Both the position numbers and the translations under genes were made by a program. This document shows positions 55,656 through 63,418 of a DNA stretch of 64,000 nucleotides, one piece after another. This stretch comes from Bacteroidaceae bacterium (lineage in GTDB: Bacteria; Bacteroidota; Bacteroidia; Bacteroidales; Barnesiellaceae_A): NCBI GenBank assembly GCA_017522135.1, contig JAFXAB010000030.1, positions 1 through 64,000 on the forward strand. The letters run 5' to 3'. Each line of letters begins with the position of its first letter. Position 1 is the stretch's first letter. The notes under the pieces are model-generated. The model saw only the letters and a program-made list of their open reading frames with translations, ran no database searches and was not told where the DNA came from.

Positions 55656-56405
55656 ATGGAAACGACTCGTTTACTCAATATCGACATCCAATGCATCACA
55701 CAAAATGAGTTGCTAAGGAACATGACCGAGGGTGTATTATATACGCCCAATGTCGACCACATGGTTGAGTTACAAAAGAATAAAGCACTATACGATGCCT
55801 ATCAAGAGGCCGAATGGATTGTATGCGACAGTCGTATACTCCAATTATTCTCTCGATTACTGAAAAAGAGAATTCCCGAAGCCATACCCGGCTCAAGCTT
55901 TTTCCCTGCATTTTACCAATACCACCGCAACAACCCCGATTGTAAGATATTTCTATTAGGAGCCGCGCCGGGTATAGCCATCAAGGCGCAACAAGAAATA
56001 AATACAGCCATGGGGCGCAATATAGTTATAGGAGCACACTCGCCCTCGTTTGGATTTGAAAAGAACGAAAAAGAGTGTATGGAATTGGTCGATATCGTAA
56101 ACCAATCGGGAGCCACCGTACTGGTTGTGGGTGTAGGTGCTCCCAAACAAGAGTGTTGGATACACCGCTACCGCAAGTATATGCCCAACGTCAAGATATT
56201 CATGGCATTGGGTGCAACAATAGACTTTGAGGCCAAGACACTGAAAAGAGCCCCTGCCGTATGGCAAAAACTGCACATGGAGTGGTTCTATCGTTTCTTG
56301 AACGAGCCCAAGCGATTGTTCAAACGCTACTTTGTGCGCGACCCTCAATTCTTTGTATACTTGCTACGACAACTATTAGGACTATACCGCAACCCTTTCA
56401 ATTGA
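55656..56405 (+). CDS. WecG/TagA/CpsF-family (GT26) glycosyltransferase
   Basis: 249 residues. The family pattern is clear: TPNVDHMVELQKNKALYDAY, WIVCDSRILQLFSRLL, IFLLGAAPGIAIKAQ, VLVVGVGAPKQECWIHRYR and ALGATIDFEAKTLKRAP. WecG and TagA add N-acetyl-mannosaminuronate or N-acetyl-mannosamine to lipid-linked GlcNAc, so this enzyme may make the second sugar of the repeat unit. The gene lies 6 bp after the family 4 gene and 9 bp before the next. Confidence 0.94.
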   Translation: METTRLLNIDIQCITQNELLRNMTEGVLYTPNVDHMVELQKNKALYDAYQEAEWIVCDSRILQLFSRLLKKRIPEAIPGSSFFPAFYQYHRNNPDCKIFLLGAAPGIAIKAQQEINTAMGRNIVIGAHSPSFGFEKNEKECMELVDIVNQSGATVLVVGVGAPKQECWIHRYRKYMPNVKIFMALGATIDFEAKTLKRAPAVWQKLHMEWFYRFLNEPKRLFKRYFVRDPQFFVYLLRQLLGLYRNPFN

Positions 56406-56414
56406 TACTACGAC

Positions 56415-57557
56415 ATGAAGATAGGTATTCTCACATACTATGGCGACCTCAATTGTGGCACAAATCTACAAGCATACGCCACACTTACAGCTGTACGGCA
56501 ACGCCACAAGAACGATACTGTTGAGATAGTACCTTTTCATACATTTCTTCCCGACCGTAAGCCCTACCTATCCAACGCTACTCTCGGCTCATTACTGAAT
56601 GATTGGCGACGCATAAGGCACTACAGCCTTTTCAAGAAGCACACTTTGGGCGTTACAAACGACCGTATCATCACCGACATCCCCAAGGCACTGCAATTTA
56701 TCAAACAACGCAACTACGACATCATATACATCGGAGCCGATACGCTACTCGAACTCGACCGCCTGCCAAAAGGTAGCGACGACATATCGGCCTATTGGCT
56801 TTCACCCGATATCGAGGCTCGTAAAGTCTTGTTGGCTGCGTCGTGCAAAAACACCGAGTACGACACCCTCAGCAAATCGCAAATCGAAAAACTCTCGGCT
56901 ACCTTGGCCGACTTTTCGCTATTGGGTATCAGAGACATTACCACATACAATCTGCTCTCGCACTTTGTCGCTCCCGAGCGAATAAGGATGATACCCGACC
57001 CCACTTTTTCGCTACCCATAGAGTATGCCCACATTGAACAATACTTGCAACAAAATAAGATAGACATACCCAAGCGTAGCATCTGCTTCCACACCTACCG
57101 CACCGACAAGTGGTGCAAAGAGGTGGCAGAGCACTTCAAGGGTAAAGGCTATACAATTGTTTCGTTGCGTCCCGCCCCATGGGCCGACATAATCCTCAAC
57201 AGCCTCTCTCCTCTTGAACAATTGGGTGTATACCGGTACTTCAGTGCGATAGTTACTCACCGCTTTCACGACACTATCTTTGCCCTGAAAAATGGCATAG
57301 CACCCCTTACATACGTCTCCGACAGCTCTTATACGACAACGCTGGGCAACTCAAAGTGCTCGTCGCTGATTGAAGACTTTGGCCTATATCCCCAACATAT
57401 CATAGACAATCCGGCACATCTCACAGCACCCCTATTCATAGAGCACCTTGAAGAGATACTCAACACCTTTGACAGTCGCAAAGACGATGTTGCACATAAG
57501 ATAAAATCCTATGCGCAGACATACATCGACTTTCTCAATGAAAATATTACCGACTAA
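56415..57557 (+). CDS. Polysaccharide pyruvyl transferase family protein
   Basis: 380 residues. The family start MKIGILTYYGDLNCGTNLQAY is followed by IIYIGADTLLELDRL, LGIRDITTYNLL, RMIPDPTFSLP and the C-terminal ITHRFHDTIFALKNGIAPL region. Members place a pyruvate ketal from phosphoenolpyruvate on a sugar, giving acidic polymers. Related WcaK/CsaB proteins in this kind of locus often sit beside nitroreductase-like genes, as here. The 3' end overlaps the convergent nitroreductase gene by 4 bp. Confidence 0.88.
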   Translation: MKIGILTYYGDLNCGTNLQAYATLTAVRQRHKNDTVEIVPFHTFLPDRKPYLSNATLGSLLNDWRRIRHYSLFKKHTLGVTNDRIITDIPKALQFIKQRNYDIIYIGADTLLELDRLPKGSDDISAYWLSPDIEARKVLLAASCKNTEYDTLSKSQIEKLSATLADFSLLGIRDITTYNLLSHFVAPERIRMIPDPTFSLPIEYAHIEQYLQQNKIDIPKRSICFHTYRTDKWCKEVAEHFKGKGYTIVSLRPAPWADIILNSLSPLEQLGVYRYFSAIVTHRFHDTIFALKNGIAPLTYVSDSSYTTTLGNSKCSSLIEDFGLYPQHIIDNPAHLTAPLFIEHLEEILNTFDSRKDDVAHKIKSYAQTYIDFLNENITD

Positions 57558-58543
57558 CGGTGCACTTGATAGTAAGTGTCTACAGAATTGCGGTGCGAAA
57601 CAGCCACCTTGTACGACTCTTTGTATGCACCTATACCTATTATCATCACAGGCACTTCATGAGGAGGAATATCAAAATTCTTTTTCAATCGTTGTGTTTG
57701 TCGAGTCTTATAGGCCGTAGTCAATGGTATTGTTGCCAAGCCTTTATAATGCAAAGATAGGAGCAATTGCATCGCAAACAAGCCCCCATCGACATACATC
57801 TGATGCCGCTCGTTGATAAAATAGCGACGCATATCGGCCGTGACAAGAACAGCATATTGCATATCGTGACCAAAGCCATTCGTTCCACCCTGAAAATCAA
57901 ATAATTCACGAGCTCTTTCACCCTGATAAATATGAGCAAAAGCCGACTGACGGTTGCAAGCCGAAGGTGCTTTGCGTGCAATATCGACGGCCGAAATTAT
58001 GTCGTTAATATCGACAATCGTTTCTGTATCGAAATCGCGTATCGAGCAACGACTCTGTGAGAATACGTCAAACGGAGCCTTGGTCGCTTCTATGGTATCG
58101 GCCTTGCTACAAATGGCAATACCGGCCGCCATCTCTTCCTTCAGCGTATATGCCTTCTTAAGCACTTCATACCGAGCCTCAACAACCTCAACAGGGCATC
58201 CGTTAGCGCGATTAAAATCGATATAATTGGCAATAACGGCCATAGACTCATCGATTGAGACCGACGGAAAACGGCTCACATACAACAGAAGGTCGTCTAT
58301 CAAGGCCAGCACCTTGGGTTGGCCAAATCCCATACGCACCGAGCCTATCGACATGCCCTTCTCAATGGCATGCGTTCTGATACAGAGGTCGGCGGCAAAC
58401 TTCACCTCGTCGCGCATCATATTCGACGCTCCCAAATGCTTACTTTGGCTGCAGGCCTCATAGAAAGCATCAAGCATCAGGCGAAACAGCAATATAACTC
58501 TATTGTGGCGTATAAATAGACGTAGCCTCTCTTTCAATTTCAT
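57554..58543 (-). CDS. Nitroreductase-domain protein of the polysaccharide locus
   Basis: 329 residues. An N-terminal helical region of about 140 residues (ADLCIRTHAIEKGMSIGSVRMGFGQ) precedes a nitroreductase fold with SRCSIRDFDTETIVDINDI, AVDIARKAPSACNRQSAFA and a C-terminal VPVMIIGIGAY. Proteins of this layout are frequent beside polysaccharide pyruvyl transferases in Bacteroidales capsule loci; their substrate is unknown. It is convergent with the pyruvyl transferase gene and overlaps the family 4 glycosyltransferase gene upstream by 4 bp. Confidence 0.85.
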   Translation of the reverse strand: MKLKERLRLFIRHNRVILLFRLMLDAFYEACSQSKHLGASNMMRDEVKFAADLCIRTHAIEKGMSIGSVRMGFGQPKVLALIDDLLLYVSRFPSVSIDESMAVIANYIDFNRANGCPVEVVEARYEVLKKAYTLKEEMAAGIAICSKADTIEATKAPFDVFSQSRCSIRDFDTETIVDINDIISAVDIARKAPSACNRQSAFAHIYQGERARELFDFQGGTNGFGHDMQYAVLVTADMRRYFINERHQMYVDGGLFAMQLLLSLHYKGLATIPLTTAYKTRQTQRLKKNFDIPPHEVPVMIIGIGAYKESYKVAVSHRNSVDTYYQVHR

Positions 58544-59631
58544 ATAGTCTCAAAAAAGCGTTTATACTCCTTCAAAATACTCTCCGACGAATACCTTTGC
58601 GCTATCGTCACCTTCAGATTTTCACACACTGCGGCATACTCCTGTTGCGACAGAGAAACGACCCTTTTCAACACCTCAGAGAGGTTATCCACATCGTTTA
58701 CAGCAAAGAGAAATCCATCCTCACCATCGGTAACATGCTCGGTAAAGCCATCTATACGGGTGGCAATTACCGGCATACCATAGTTATAGGCTATCATGTG
58801 AGGCCCACTCTGAGTAACATTCTCGTATGGCAATACCAGATAATGGTGTCGTGCAAATATATCGGCAACCTCTTCGTCAGCAATGCGATGCGGTGTAAAC
58901 GTTACCGAACATTTCAACCGGTCAACCATCTCCTGATAATAGGGTACATTGTCACAAGAGCCCAGCACCGACACATGCACACGGCTCTGCACATCATCGG
59001 GCAACTTGGCAAAAGCTTGCAACATTACATCAAGACGCTTGTTTTGTCGCACATTGCCAAAAAACAAGAAACCCACCTTATCCTCCATCGGAGCTACCCC
59101 CGCTGTCGGTTGGCCATAATCTTTGAGCGACAAGGGGGTATACATGATGTGCTTACCACTGTACATAGCCTCAAACTCGGCACGCGCATGTTGCGAAAAA
59201 AGGTGAAAGTGCTTGTGCCGACCAAAGACATACGACAAATACAATTGCGACAACCTGCGATTGTGCCAGCCGGCATACGAAGCAACATTGTGCGTGGCAT
59301 GCACCATCTTGGCAGTAGGCAGATAAAAGTCCAACACCGGATACATATAAGGCACCTCCATGGCATCGACATATATTACATCCGGAGCAAATTTCTTTAT
59401 CTGCTTCGCTATATCGGCATAGAAAGAGATACACTTGGGGTTGCGACGACGATAGGGTATGCGTCGCTTATATATATTGCAATCGGCTGTTATCTCGGGC
59501 ACAGAAATTTTTCCGTCAAAACCTTGAATTATATACCACTCAACCTCATACTCATTCGTAAGACGTGGAACTATAGGAATGTCTACATCTACAAAATAAT
59601 CGGCCGTAATCCAAGCTATACGTTTCTTCAT
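58540..59631 (-). CDS. Family 4 glycosyltransferase, convergent arm of the cluster
   Basis: 363 residues. GT-B type with an N-terminal acceptor domain (RIAWITADYFVDVDIPIVP, VIYVDAMEVPYMYPVL) and the donor domain KVGFLFFGNVRQNKRLDVMLQAF, then the conserved loop YENVTQSGPHMIAYNYGMPVIAT. The start is preceded by AAGGAG five bases upstream, an unusual Shine-Dalgarno for this genome. It heads a two-gene minus-strand operon with the nitroreductase-domain gene. Confidence 0.9.
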   Translation of the reverse strand: MKKRIAWITADYFVDVDIPIVPRLTNEYEVEWYIIQGFDGKISVPEITADCNIYKRRIPYRRRNPKCISFYADIAKQIKKFAPDVIYVDAMEVPYMYPVLDFYLPTAKMVHATHNVASYAGWHNRRLSQLYLSYVFGRHKHFHLFSQHARAEFEAMYSGKHIMYTPLSLKDYGQPTAGVAPMEDKVGFLFFGNVRQNKRLDVMLQAFAKLPDDVQSRVHVSVLGSCDNVPYYQEMVDRLKCSVTFTPHRIADEEVADIFARHHYLVLPYENVTQSGPHMIAYNYGMPVIATRIDGFTEHVTDGEDGFLFAVNDVDNLSEVLKRVVSLSQQEYAAVCENLKVTIAQRYSSESILKEYKRFFETI

Positions 59632-59647
59632 TATCTCCTTTTTTTTG

Positions 59648-59655
59648 CAAAGATA
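59648..59655 (-). promoter_or_regulatory. -7 box of the minus-strand two-gene operon
   Basis: The minus strand reads TATCTTTG just 17 bp before the glycosyltransferase ATG, giving a very short leader. Confidence 0.55.
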
Positions 59656-59762
59656 ATAAAAGAAGGCTTATATACATTACAATACTTACACATTATAATC
59701 CAAAACAAAATCTCTTTTTATTAAATAAGTTTTTGTCTCTTCACCATCCAATACAATGAATA

Positions 59763-59945
59763 TTGAGATATGCTGTTTTTTGCACACACATTTCTTATAA
59801 AGATTGGGTAGTTGAACTCAGAGGAAAAAACCTCACCAATGCGCAAGTTTACTCTTATAGTTACATAAACAACTACGACACATACACCTACAGTTGTCTT
59901 CTACGTCCCATCGAATTTATCCTCTCGTTCCAATACAGCTTCTGA
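59763..59945 (+). pseudogene. C-terminal remnant of a TonB-dependent receptor
   Basis: About 55 codons before the stop at 59945 read WVVELRGKNLTNAQVYSYSY, then YDTYTYSCLLRPIEFILSFQ and a final aromatic F. This is the closing strand pattern of TonB-dependent receptors (GxNLxN, then RPxEFxxSxxxxF). A stop lies directly upstream in frame (59757-59759) and no more of the receptor is seen. The rest of the 460-bp gap (59632-60092) is AT-rich with no gene. The receptor was probably lost by deletion. Confidence 0.6.
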
Positions 59946-60092
59946 CATCACACAAAGAAAGGTTGCTAAAATGTAATATTCTACAACCTTATAAAAAACT
60001 TTTACACACGCATCATTGTTTTCATAATACAGTAACAATAGCCCAATATTGTTGCAAGGAAAGTTTTCATATTAAACCTTAAAATCAGTGTT

Positions 60093-60749
60093 ATGAAAAA
60101 GGCAATTCCCATTCTACTCTTGGCTATGGCATTTATTGCCTGCCAAAAAGATCCCGACTTCAACCAATTGTCGAGCGATCTTATCGTCTATACCAACCAC
60201 GACAAGAGTGCCAACTTTAGCAAGTACACCACGTATGCCATCCCCGACAGCATATTGGTACTCGACGACAAGAGCAAGCCAACCTACTTTGCGGCCGACG
60301 ACCCTCGTACCACCGCCATCGTAAATGCTATCAACAGCGAAATGAAAACACGCGGATATATCGAAGTACACAATAATGCCGATGCCGACATAGGTATACA
60401 AGTGAGCTATGTGAAAGACACCAATACGATTATCTCATACGCTGCCAGCAACCCTTATTGGTGGTATGGATACGACTATTATTGGCCGGGCAGTTATTGG
60501 AATCCCTATTGGTGGGGGTGGACACCTTCATACGCCTATCCTATCAGCTACACCTACACTATAGGCTCATTGATTATCGAGATGATAGCTCTGGAAGATG
60601 CCAATGCCGCAACCAAGAAGATACCCGTAATATGGACTGCCTACATGGCCGGTATATTATCGAGCAACCAACTCAACATCAACCGCACAGTATCGGGTAT
60701 ATACCAAGCCTTCGAGCAATCGCCCTACATAGAGTCGGGGACAAAATAG
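60093..60749 (+). CDS. DUF4136-type lipoprotein with aromatic-rich tract, copy 1
   Basis: 218 residues. Lipoprotein signal (IPILLLAMAFIAC, Cys 17), then the DUF4136 start LIVYTNHDKSANFSKYTTYAIPD, a variable middle with an exceptional Trp/Tyr/Pro tract (NPYWWYGYDYYWPGSYWNP, then YWWGWTPSY, about residues 123-150), and the conserved end VSGIYQAFEQSPYI. The function of DUF4136 proteins is not known; many sit in the outer membrane. The next gene encodes an outer-membrane barrel 48 bp downstream, and the pair recurs at 62737-64000. Confidence 0.82.
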   Translation: MKKAIPILLLAMAFIACQKDPDFNQLSSDLIVYTNHDKSANFSKYTTYAIPDSILVLDDKSKPTYFAADDPRTTAIVNAINSEMKTRGYIEVHNNADADIGIQVSYVKDTNTIISYAASNPYWWYGYDYYWPGSYWNPYWWGWTPSYAYPISYTYTIGSLIIEMIALEDANAATKKIPVIWTAYMAGILSSNQLNINRTVSGIYQAFEQSPYIESGTK

Positions 60750-60797
60750 ACCGTGCAACGCACACCCTACACAATAACCTTTAAAAAACATACAGCA

Positions 60798-61424
60798 ATG
60801 AAAAAGATAACAAAAATATTAGCTACCGGCCTCCTTATGCTATGCTTGAGCGCAACCATGACAAGCCATGCACAAATCCTGAAAGGAGGATATTTCACCG
60901 TCGATTGGCAATTCAATGCCCCCGTCAGCAACGATTACGCCAATGTGGCAAGTGGCTGGGGTATGGCATTTGAAGGCGGATATTATGTAATACCCAATAT
61001 GTCGTTGGGACTCTACATATCGTACCATACCAACAACAAATATATAGGCGAGCAGGTGCTACACCTGAGCAGTACCGAAAGCCTCTATACCGACCAACAA
61101 CACTCCATCTATCAAGTACCCTTCGGTATAGCTTCTCGGTGGAGATTTATAAAAGATGAAATGTTTGAGCCATACATCGGTGTGAAACTTGGTGCCATGT
61201 ATACTCGTATGGAGTCTAACACTCAGGTATACACCTACTACCACGACCGATGGGGATTTAATGTACAACCCGAGATAGGCATGAGCCTCTATCCCATGCC
61301 ATTCAATCGCACCGGTATACACCTCGCCCTCTACTACAGCTACTCGACCAACAAGAGCCACGTGCTCACATACAATATCGATGGCTACAACAACATCGGA
61401 TTTCGATTGGGTATATCGTTTTAA
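60798..61424 (+). CDS. Outer-membrane beta-barrel protein, copy 1
   Basis: 208 residues from ATG 60798 (MKKITKILATGLLMLCLSAT); signal peptide ends SHAQ. The mature chain is alternating strands with aromatic girdles (MSLGLYISYHTNN, VPFGIASRWRFI, FEPYIGVKLGAMY, IHLALYYSYSTN) and a terminal Phe (FRLGISF), typical of a small OmpA/OmpX-size barrel of about eight strands. Partner of the upstream DUF4136 lipoprotein by position. Confidence 0.82.
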   Translation: MKKITKILATGLLMLCLSATMTSHAQILKGGYFTVDWQFNAPVSNDYANVASGWGMAFEGGYYVIPNMSLGLYISYHTNNKYIGEQVLHLSSTESLYTDQQHSIYQVPFGIASRWRFIKDEMFEPYIGVKLGAMYTRMESNTQVYTYYHDRWGFNVQPEIGMSLYPMPFNRTGIHLALYYSYSTNKSHVLTYNIDGYNNIGFRLGISF

Positions 61425-61445
61425 TACTACACAATAACGACTATC

Positions 61446-61473
61446 AAGAGCATCCTTGTGGGGTGCTCTTTTT
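61446..61473 (+). terminator. Intrinsic terminator after copy 1
   Basis: AAGAGCATCC pairs with GGGTGCTCTT (10 bp, one G-U, 5-base loop) and runs into T residues. Confidence 0.85.
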
Positions 61474-61591
61474 CTTATTCCAACAGCCACACTATTTGCT
61501 TATAAGGTATATCTGCCGCTGTCAATTGTTAATTTATATTAATATATCACATCAACAATGCTACAACTGCGCAAATTCTGCAATTCGTTGT

Positions 61592-61599
61592 TATATTTG
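61592..61599 (+). promoter_or_regulatory. -7 box of the small overlapping gene pair
   Basis: TATATTTG is 27 bp before ATG 61627 and lies inside a longer frame that opens at 61558, which is therefore rejected. Confidence 0.55.
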
Positions 61600-61626
61600 C
61601 ATATAACTATCAAATCAAGTCGCTAT

Positions 61627-61764
61627 ATGAAGAGTGCTAAAAATAAAAATGTCCTCGTAAAAATGATTGAGGATAAGAAAGCGATACAAGAATGTATTCG
61701 CAAAGGTGGCGATTTGGAAAAAATCGCAAAGCAGCGCAATGTCAAGTTTGCTACCCCCTTATGA
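61627..61764 (+). CDS. Small basic protein, antitoxin-like by context
   Basis: 45 residues: a basic start (MKSAKNKNVLVKMIEDKKAI) then a helix and a short end (GGDLEKIAKQRNVKFATPL). The closing G-x-L-x-x-hAKxRxhKFAxPh pattern is common in short Bacteroidota proteins placed before a second small gene. It overlaps the next frame by 26 bp, which suggests coupled translation. Antitoxin is a guess from size and layout only. Confidence 0.5.
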   Translation: MKSAKNKNVLVKMIEDKKAIQECIRKGGDLEKIAKQRNVKFATPL

Positions 61765-62215
61765 ATATTACCTGTGTGACAAATTGAAATATCAGTTCGT
61801 TACAGACAATCATGAAACCTATATTGCATACTTCTTAGATGCCAAGTTTTATAACGAGGCATTTAAGGATGTCTATTTGTTTAACTTTGATATATACGGT
61901 AACAAACCCAAGTACGATGAGCGCATTTCTATCACAGTCTGTAGCATCATCCGCGATTTTTTCAAACAACATCAGAATGCACTTATTTTTATATGCGACA
62001 GCAGTGATGGCCGTGAAATAGGACGTAGTAAATTATTTCATAGATGGTATAAGAACTTTAAGAATCTGTCCATACACAAGATAGACCGATATTGCACAGT
62101 CGAAGGCTACAACCTCTATTCTTCACTGCTTATTCACAAAGAAAACCCTCGTTACGAAGCCATTATAAGTGGGTTCGGACAATGGATGGATAACGGTGGC
62201 ATGCCCGAAGAATAA
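61739..62215 (+). CDS. DUF6169-like protein, possible partner of a two-gene module
   Basis: 158 residues from ATG 61739, the first start that keeps the PPYEYYLCDKLKYQF opening seen in the family. Later segments NALIFICDSSDGREIGRSKL, FHRWYKNFKNLSIHKID and YSSLLIHKENPRYE match my recollection of DUF6169. No catalytic motif is known. The gene overlaps the preceding small gene, a layout shared with toxin-antitoxin pairs. It lies between the two copies of the duplicated unit and looks like an accessory insertion. Confidence 0.62.
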   Translation: MSSLLPPYEYYLCDKLKYQFVTDNHETYIAYFLDAKFYNEAFKDVYLFNFDIYGNKPKYDERISITVCSIIRDFFKQHQNALIFICDSSDGREIGRSKLFHRWYKNFKNLSIHKIDRYCTVEGYNLYSSLLIHKENPRYEAIISGFGQWMDNGGMPEE

Positions 62216-62321
62216 TCGGAATTCATCTCGGACCGATTTATTGTCATCTTATTAAAATTGAAGATGCTCCTTTTATCGCTTTCAGCGAAAACTTACGTAA
62301 GCTTATTTTACACTCTACTAT

Positions 62322-62352
62322 TTTGCTCAAAAAATAGATTTTGTTAAATTTG
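62322..62352 (+). promoter_or_regulatory. Consensus promoter of the second candidate small RNA
   Basis: TTTG (62322-62325), 19 bp, then TAAATTTG (62345-62352): a full match to the phylum promoter consensus. The start point would be near 62359. Confidence 0.65.
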
Positions 62353-62358
62353 CATCGT

Positions 62359-62620
62359 TCTTAAGAACAGACATTATAATTTAGGACGTTAGCAATATTA
62401 TCTTCAACTGAAATCTGGAAAATTTAAGTCCTGAAGATGGTAAGCAAATAACGTCCATGTCTTTGGTATCAATATACCCATATTGGTAATATTGGCAGGG
62501 TGGACAAAAATTATAGTAACATCAGGAACATATAAATCGTCATATACTTTAACATGGAAATAATATTATAATATAAGACGAGATGAGGGTGTCGAGATTT
62601 TTCGGCATCCTCATTTTTAT
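62359..62620 (+). ncRNA. Candidate structured small RNA, about 260 nt
   Basis: The gap 62216-62736 has no convincing gene. The transcript from the consensus promoter would contain nested long-range stems, GGACGTTA (62384-62391) with TAACGTCC (62449-62456) enclosing ATCTTCA (62400-62406) with TGAAGAT (62432-62438), and would end at an intrinsic terminator (62583-62618). Eight and seven perfect nested pairs plus promoter and terminator suggest a real RNA. I cannot place it in a known family. Confidence 0.52.
62583..62618 (+). terminator. Intrinsic terminator of the second candidate small RNA
   Basis: ATGAGGGTGTCG pairs with CGGCATCCTCAT (12 bp with two G-U pairs, 8-base loop), followed by TTTTT. 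Confidence 0.8.
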
Positions 62621-62691
62621 CACAGCACCACATTATTTCACAAATCGAGCATTTTTTACATCAAATTACTCATAAAACAAATTAATTATAT

Positions 62692-62699
62692 TATATTTG
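62692..62699 (+). promoter_or_regulatory. -7 box of copy 2
   Basis: TATATTTG lies 37 bp before the second DUF4136 start. Confidence 0.55.
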
Positions 62700-62736
62700 C
62701 ACAAATATAAACAAAAACACACAACAAACATCTTAT

Positions 62737-63384
62737 ATGAAGAAATTATTTCCTTTATTACTCCTCACCATCATTCTTACAGGATGTCAGAAGGAGCCCG
62801 ATTGGGGTAAATTATCAAACGACTTGTTGGTATACACCCACTACGATGAAGAGGTTGACTTTGCAAAGTACAATACATTCTACATCCCCGATAGTATACT
62901 TGTACTCGACAACAGCCAAAAGGAGCCGGTATATATATCCAACGATGACATTCGTGCCCGCAACATTATAGAGGCATTGACCGACGAAATGACACGATGC
63001 GGATATACACAGGTATACGACCGCGCCGATGCCGACTTGGGTATTATCACAAGTTACATTAAGCGCACCAACACTTATGTTGGCTATGACTATCCCTACT
63101 GGTGGTTTGACTTCTACTACTATTGGCCATTCGACTATTGGGATCCCTACTATTACGATTGGTATCCCTACTATCCTTATCCCGTAACATACTCATATAC
63201 AACAGGTACTATTGCGGTTGAAATGATAGCATTGAAAGATGCCGACACATCATCCAAGATGTTACCCTTTGTATGGACAGCCTGCATGGCGGGTATAGAG
63301 TCGAGCAATCAGATTAACATCTCGAATGCCATAGCCGGTATATATCAGGCATTTGAACAATCGCCTTATATCAATGCTCAATAA
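62737..63384 (+). CDS. DUF4136-type lipoprotein with aromatic-rich tract, copy 2
   Basis: 215 residues. Lipoprotein signal (LLLLTIILTGC, Cys 17). It aligns along its length with copy 1: LVYTHYDEEVDFAKYNTFYIPDSILVLD at the start and IAGIYQAFEQSPYIN at the end. The aromatic tract is present but rearranged (YPYWWFDFYYYWPFDYWDP, then YYYDWYPYYPYP). The strong conservation at both ends with a drifting but always aromatic middle suggests selection for composition there. It lies 34 bp before the second barrel gene. Confidence 0.82.
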   Translation: MKKLFPLLLLTIILTGCQKEPDWGKLSNDLLVYTHYDEEVDFAKYNTFYIPDSILVLDNSQKEPVYISNDDIRARNIIEALTDEMTRCGYTQVYDRADADLGIITSYIKRTNTYVGYDYPYWWFDFYYYWPFDYWDPYYYDWYPYYPYPVTYSYTTGTIAVEMIALKDADTSSKMLPFVWTACMAGIESSNQINISNAIAGIYQAFEQSPYINAQ

Positions 63385-63418
63385 AAGCCTATATACACAC
63401 ATCATAAACACGACTACA

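Noticed and set aside
58597..59724. 375-codon plus-strand frame opposite a glycosyltransferase
   Set aside because: Antisense to a gene with clear GT-B motifs; it has no recognisable domain and no sensible start signal.
61558..61764. Longer form of the 45-residue protein, and an apparent frameshift with the following frame
   Set aside because: The -7 box at 61592-61599 lies inside the extension, and both frames have their own good starts (61627 and 61739), so overlapping genes explain the data better than a frameshift.
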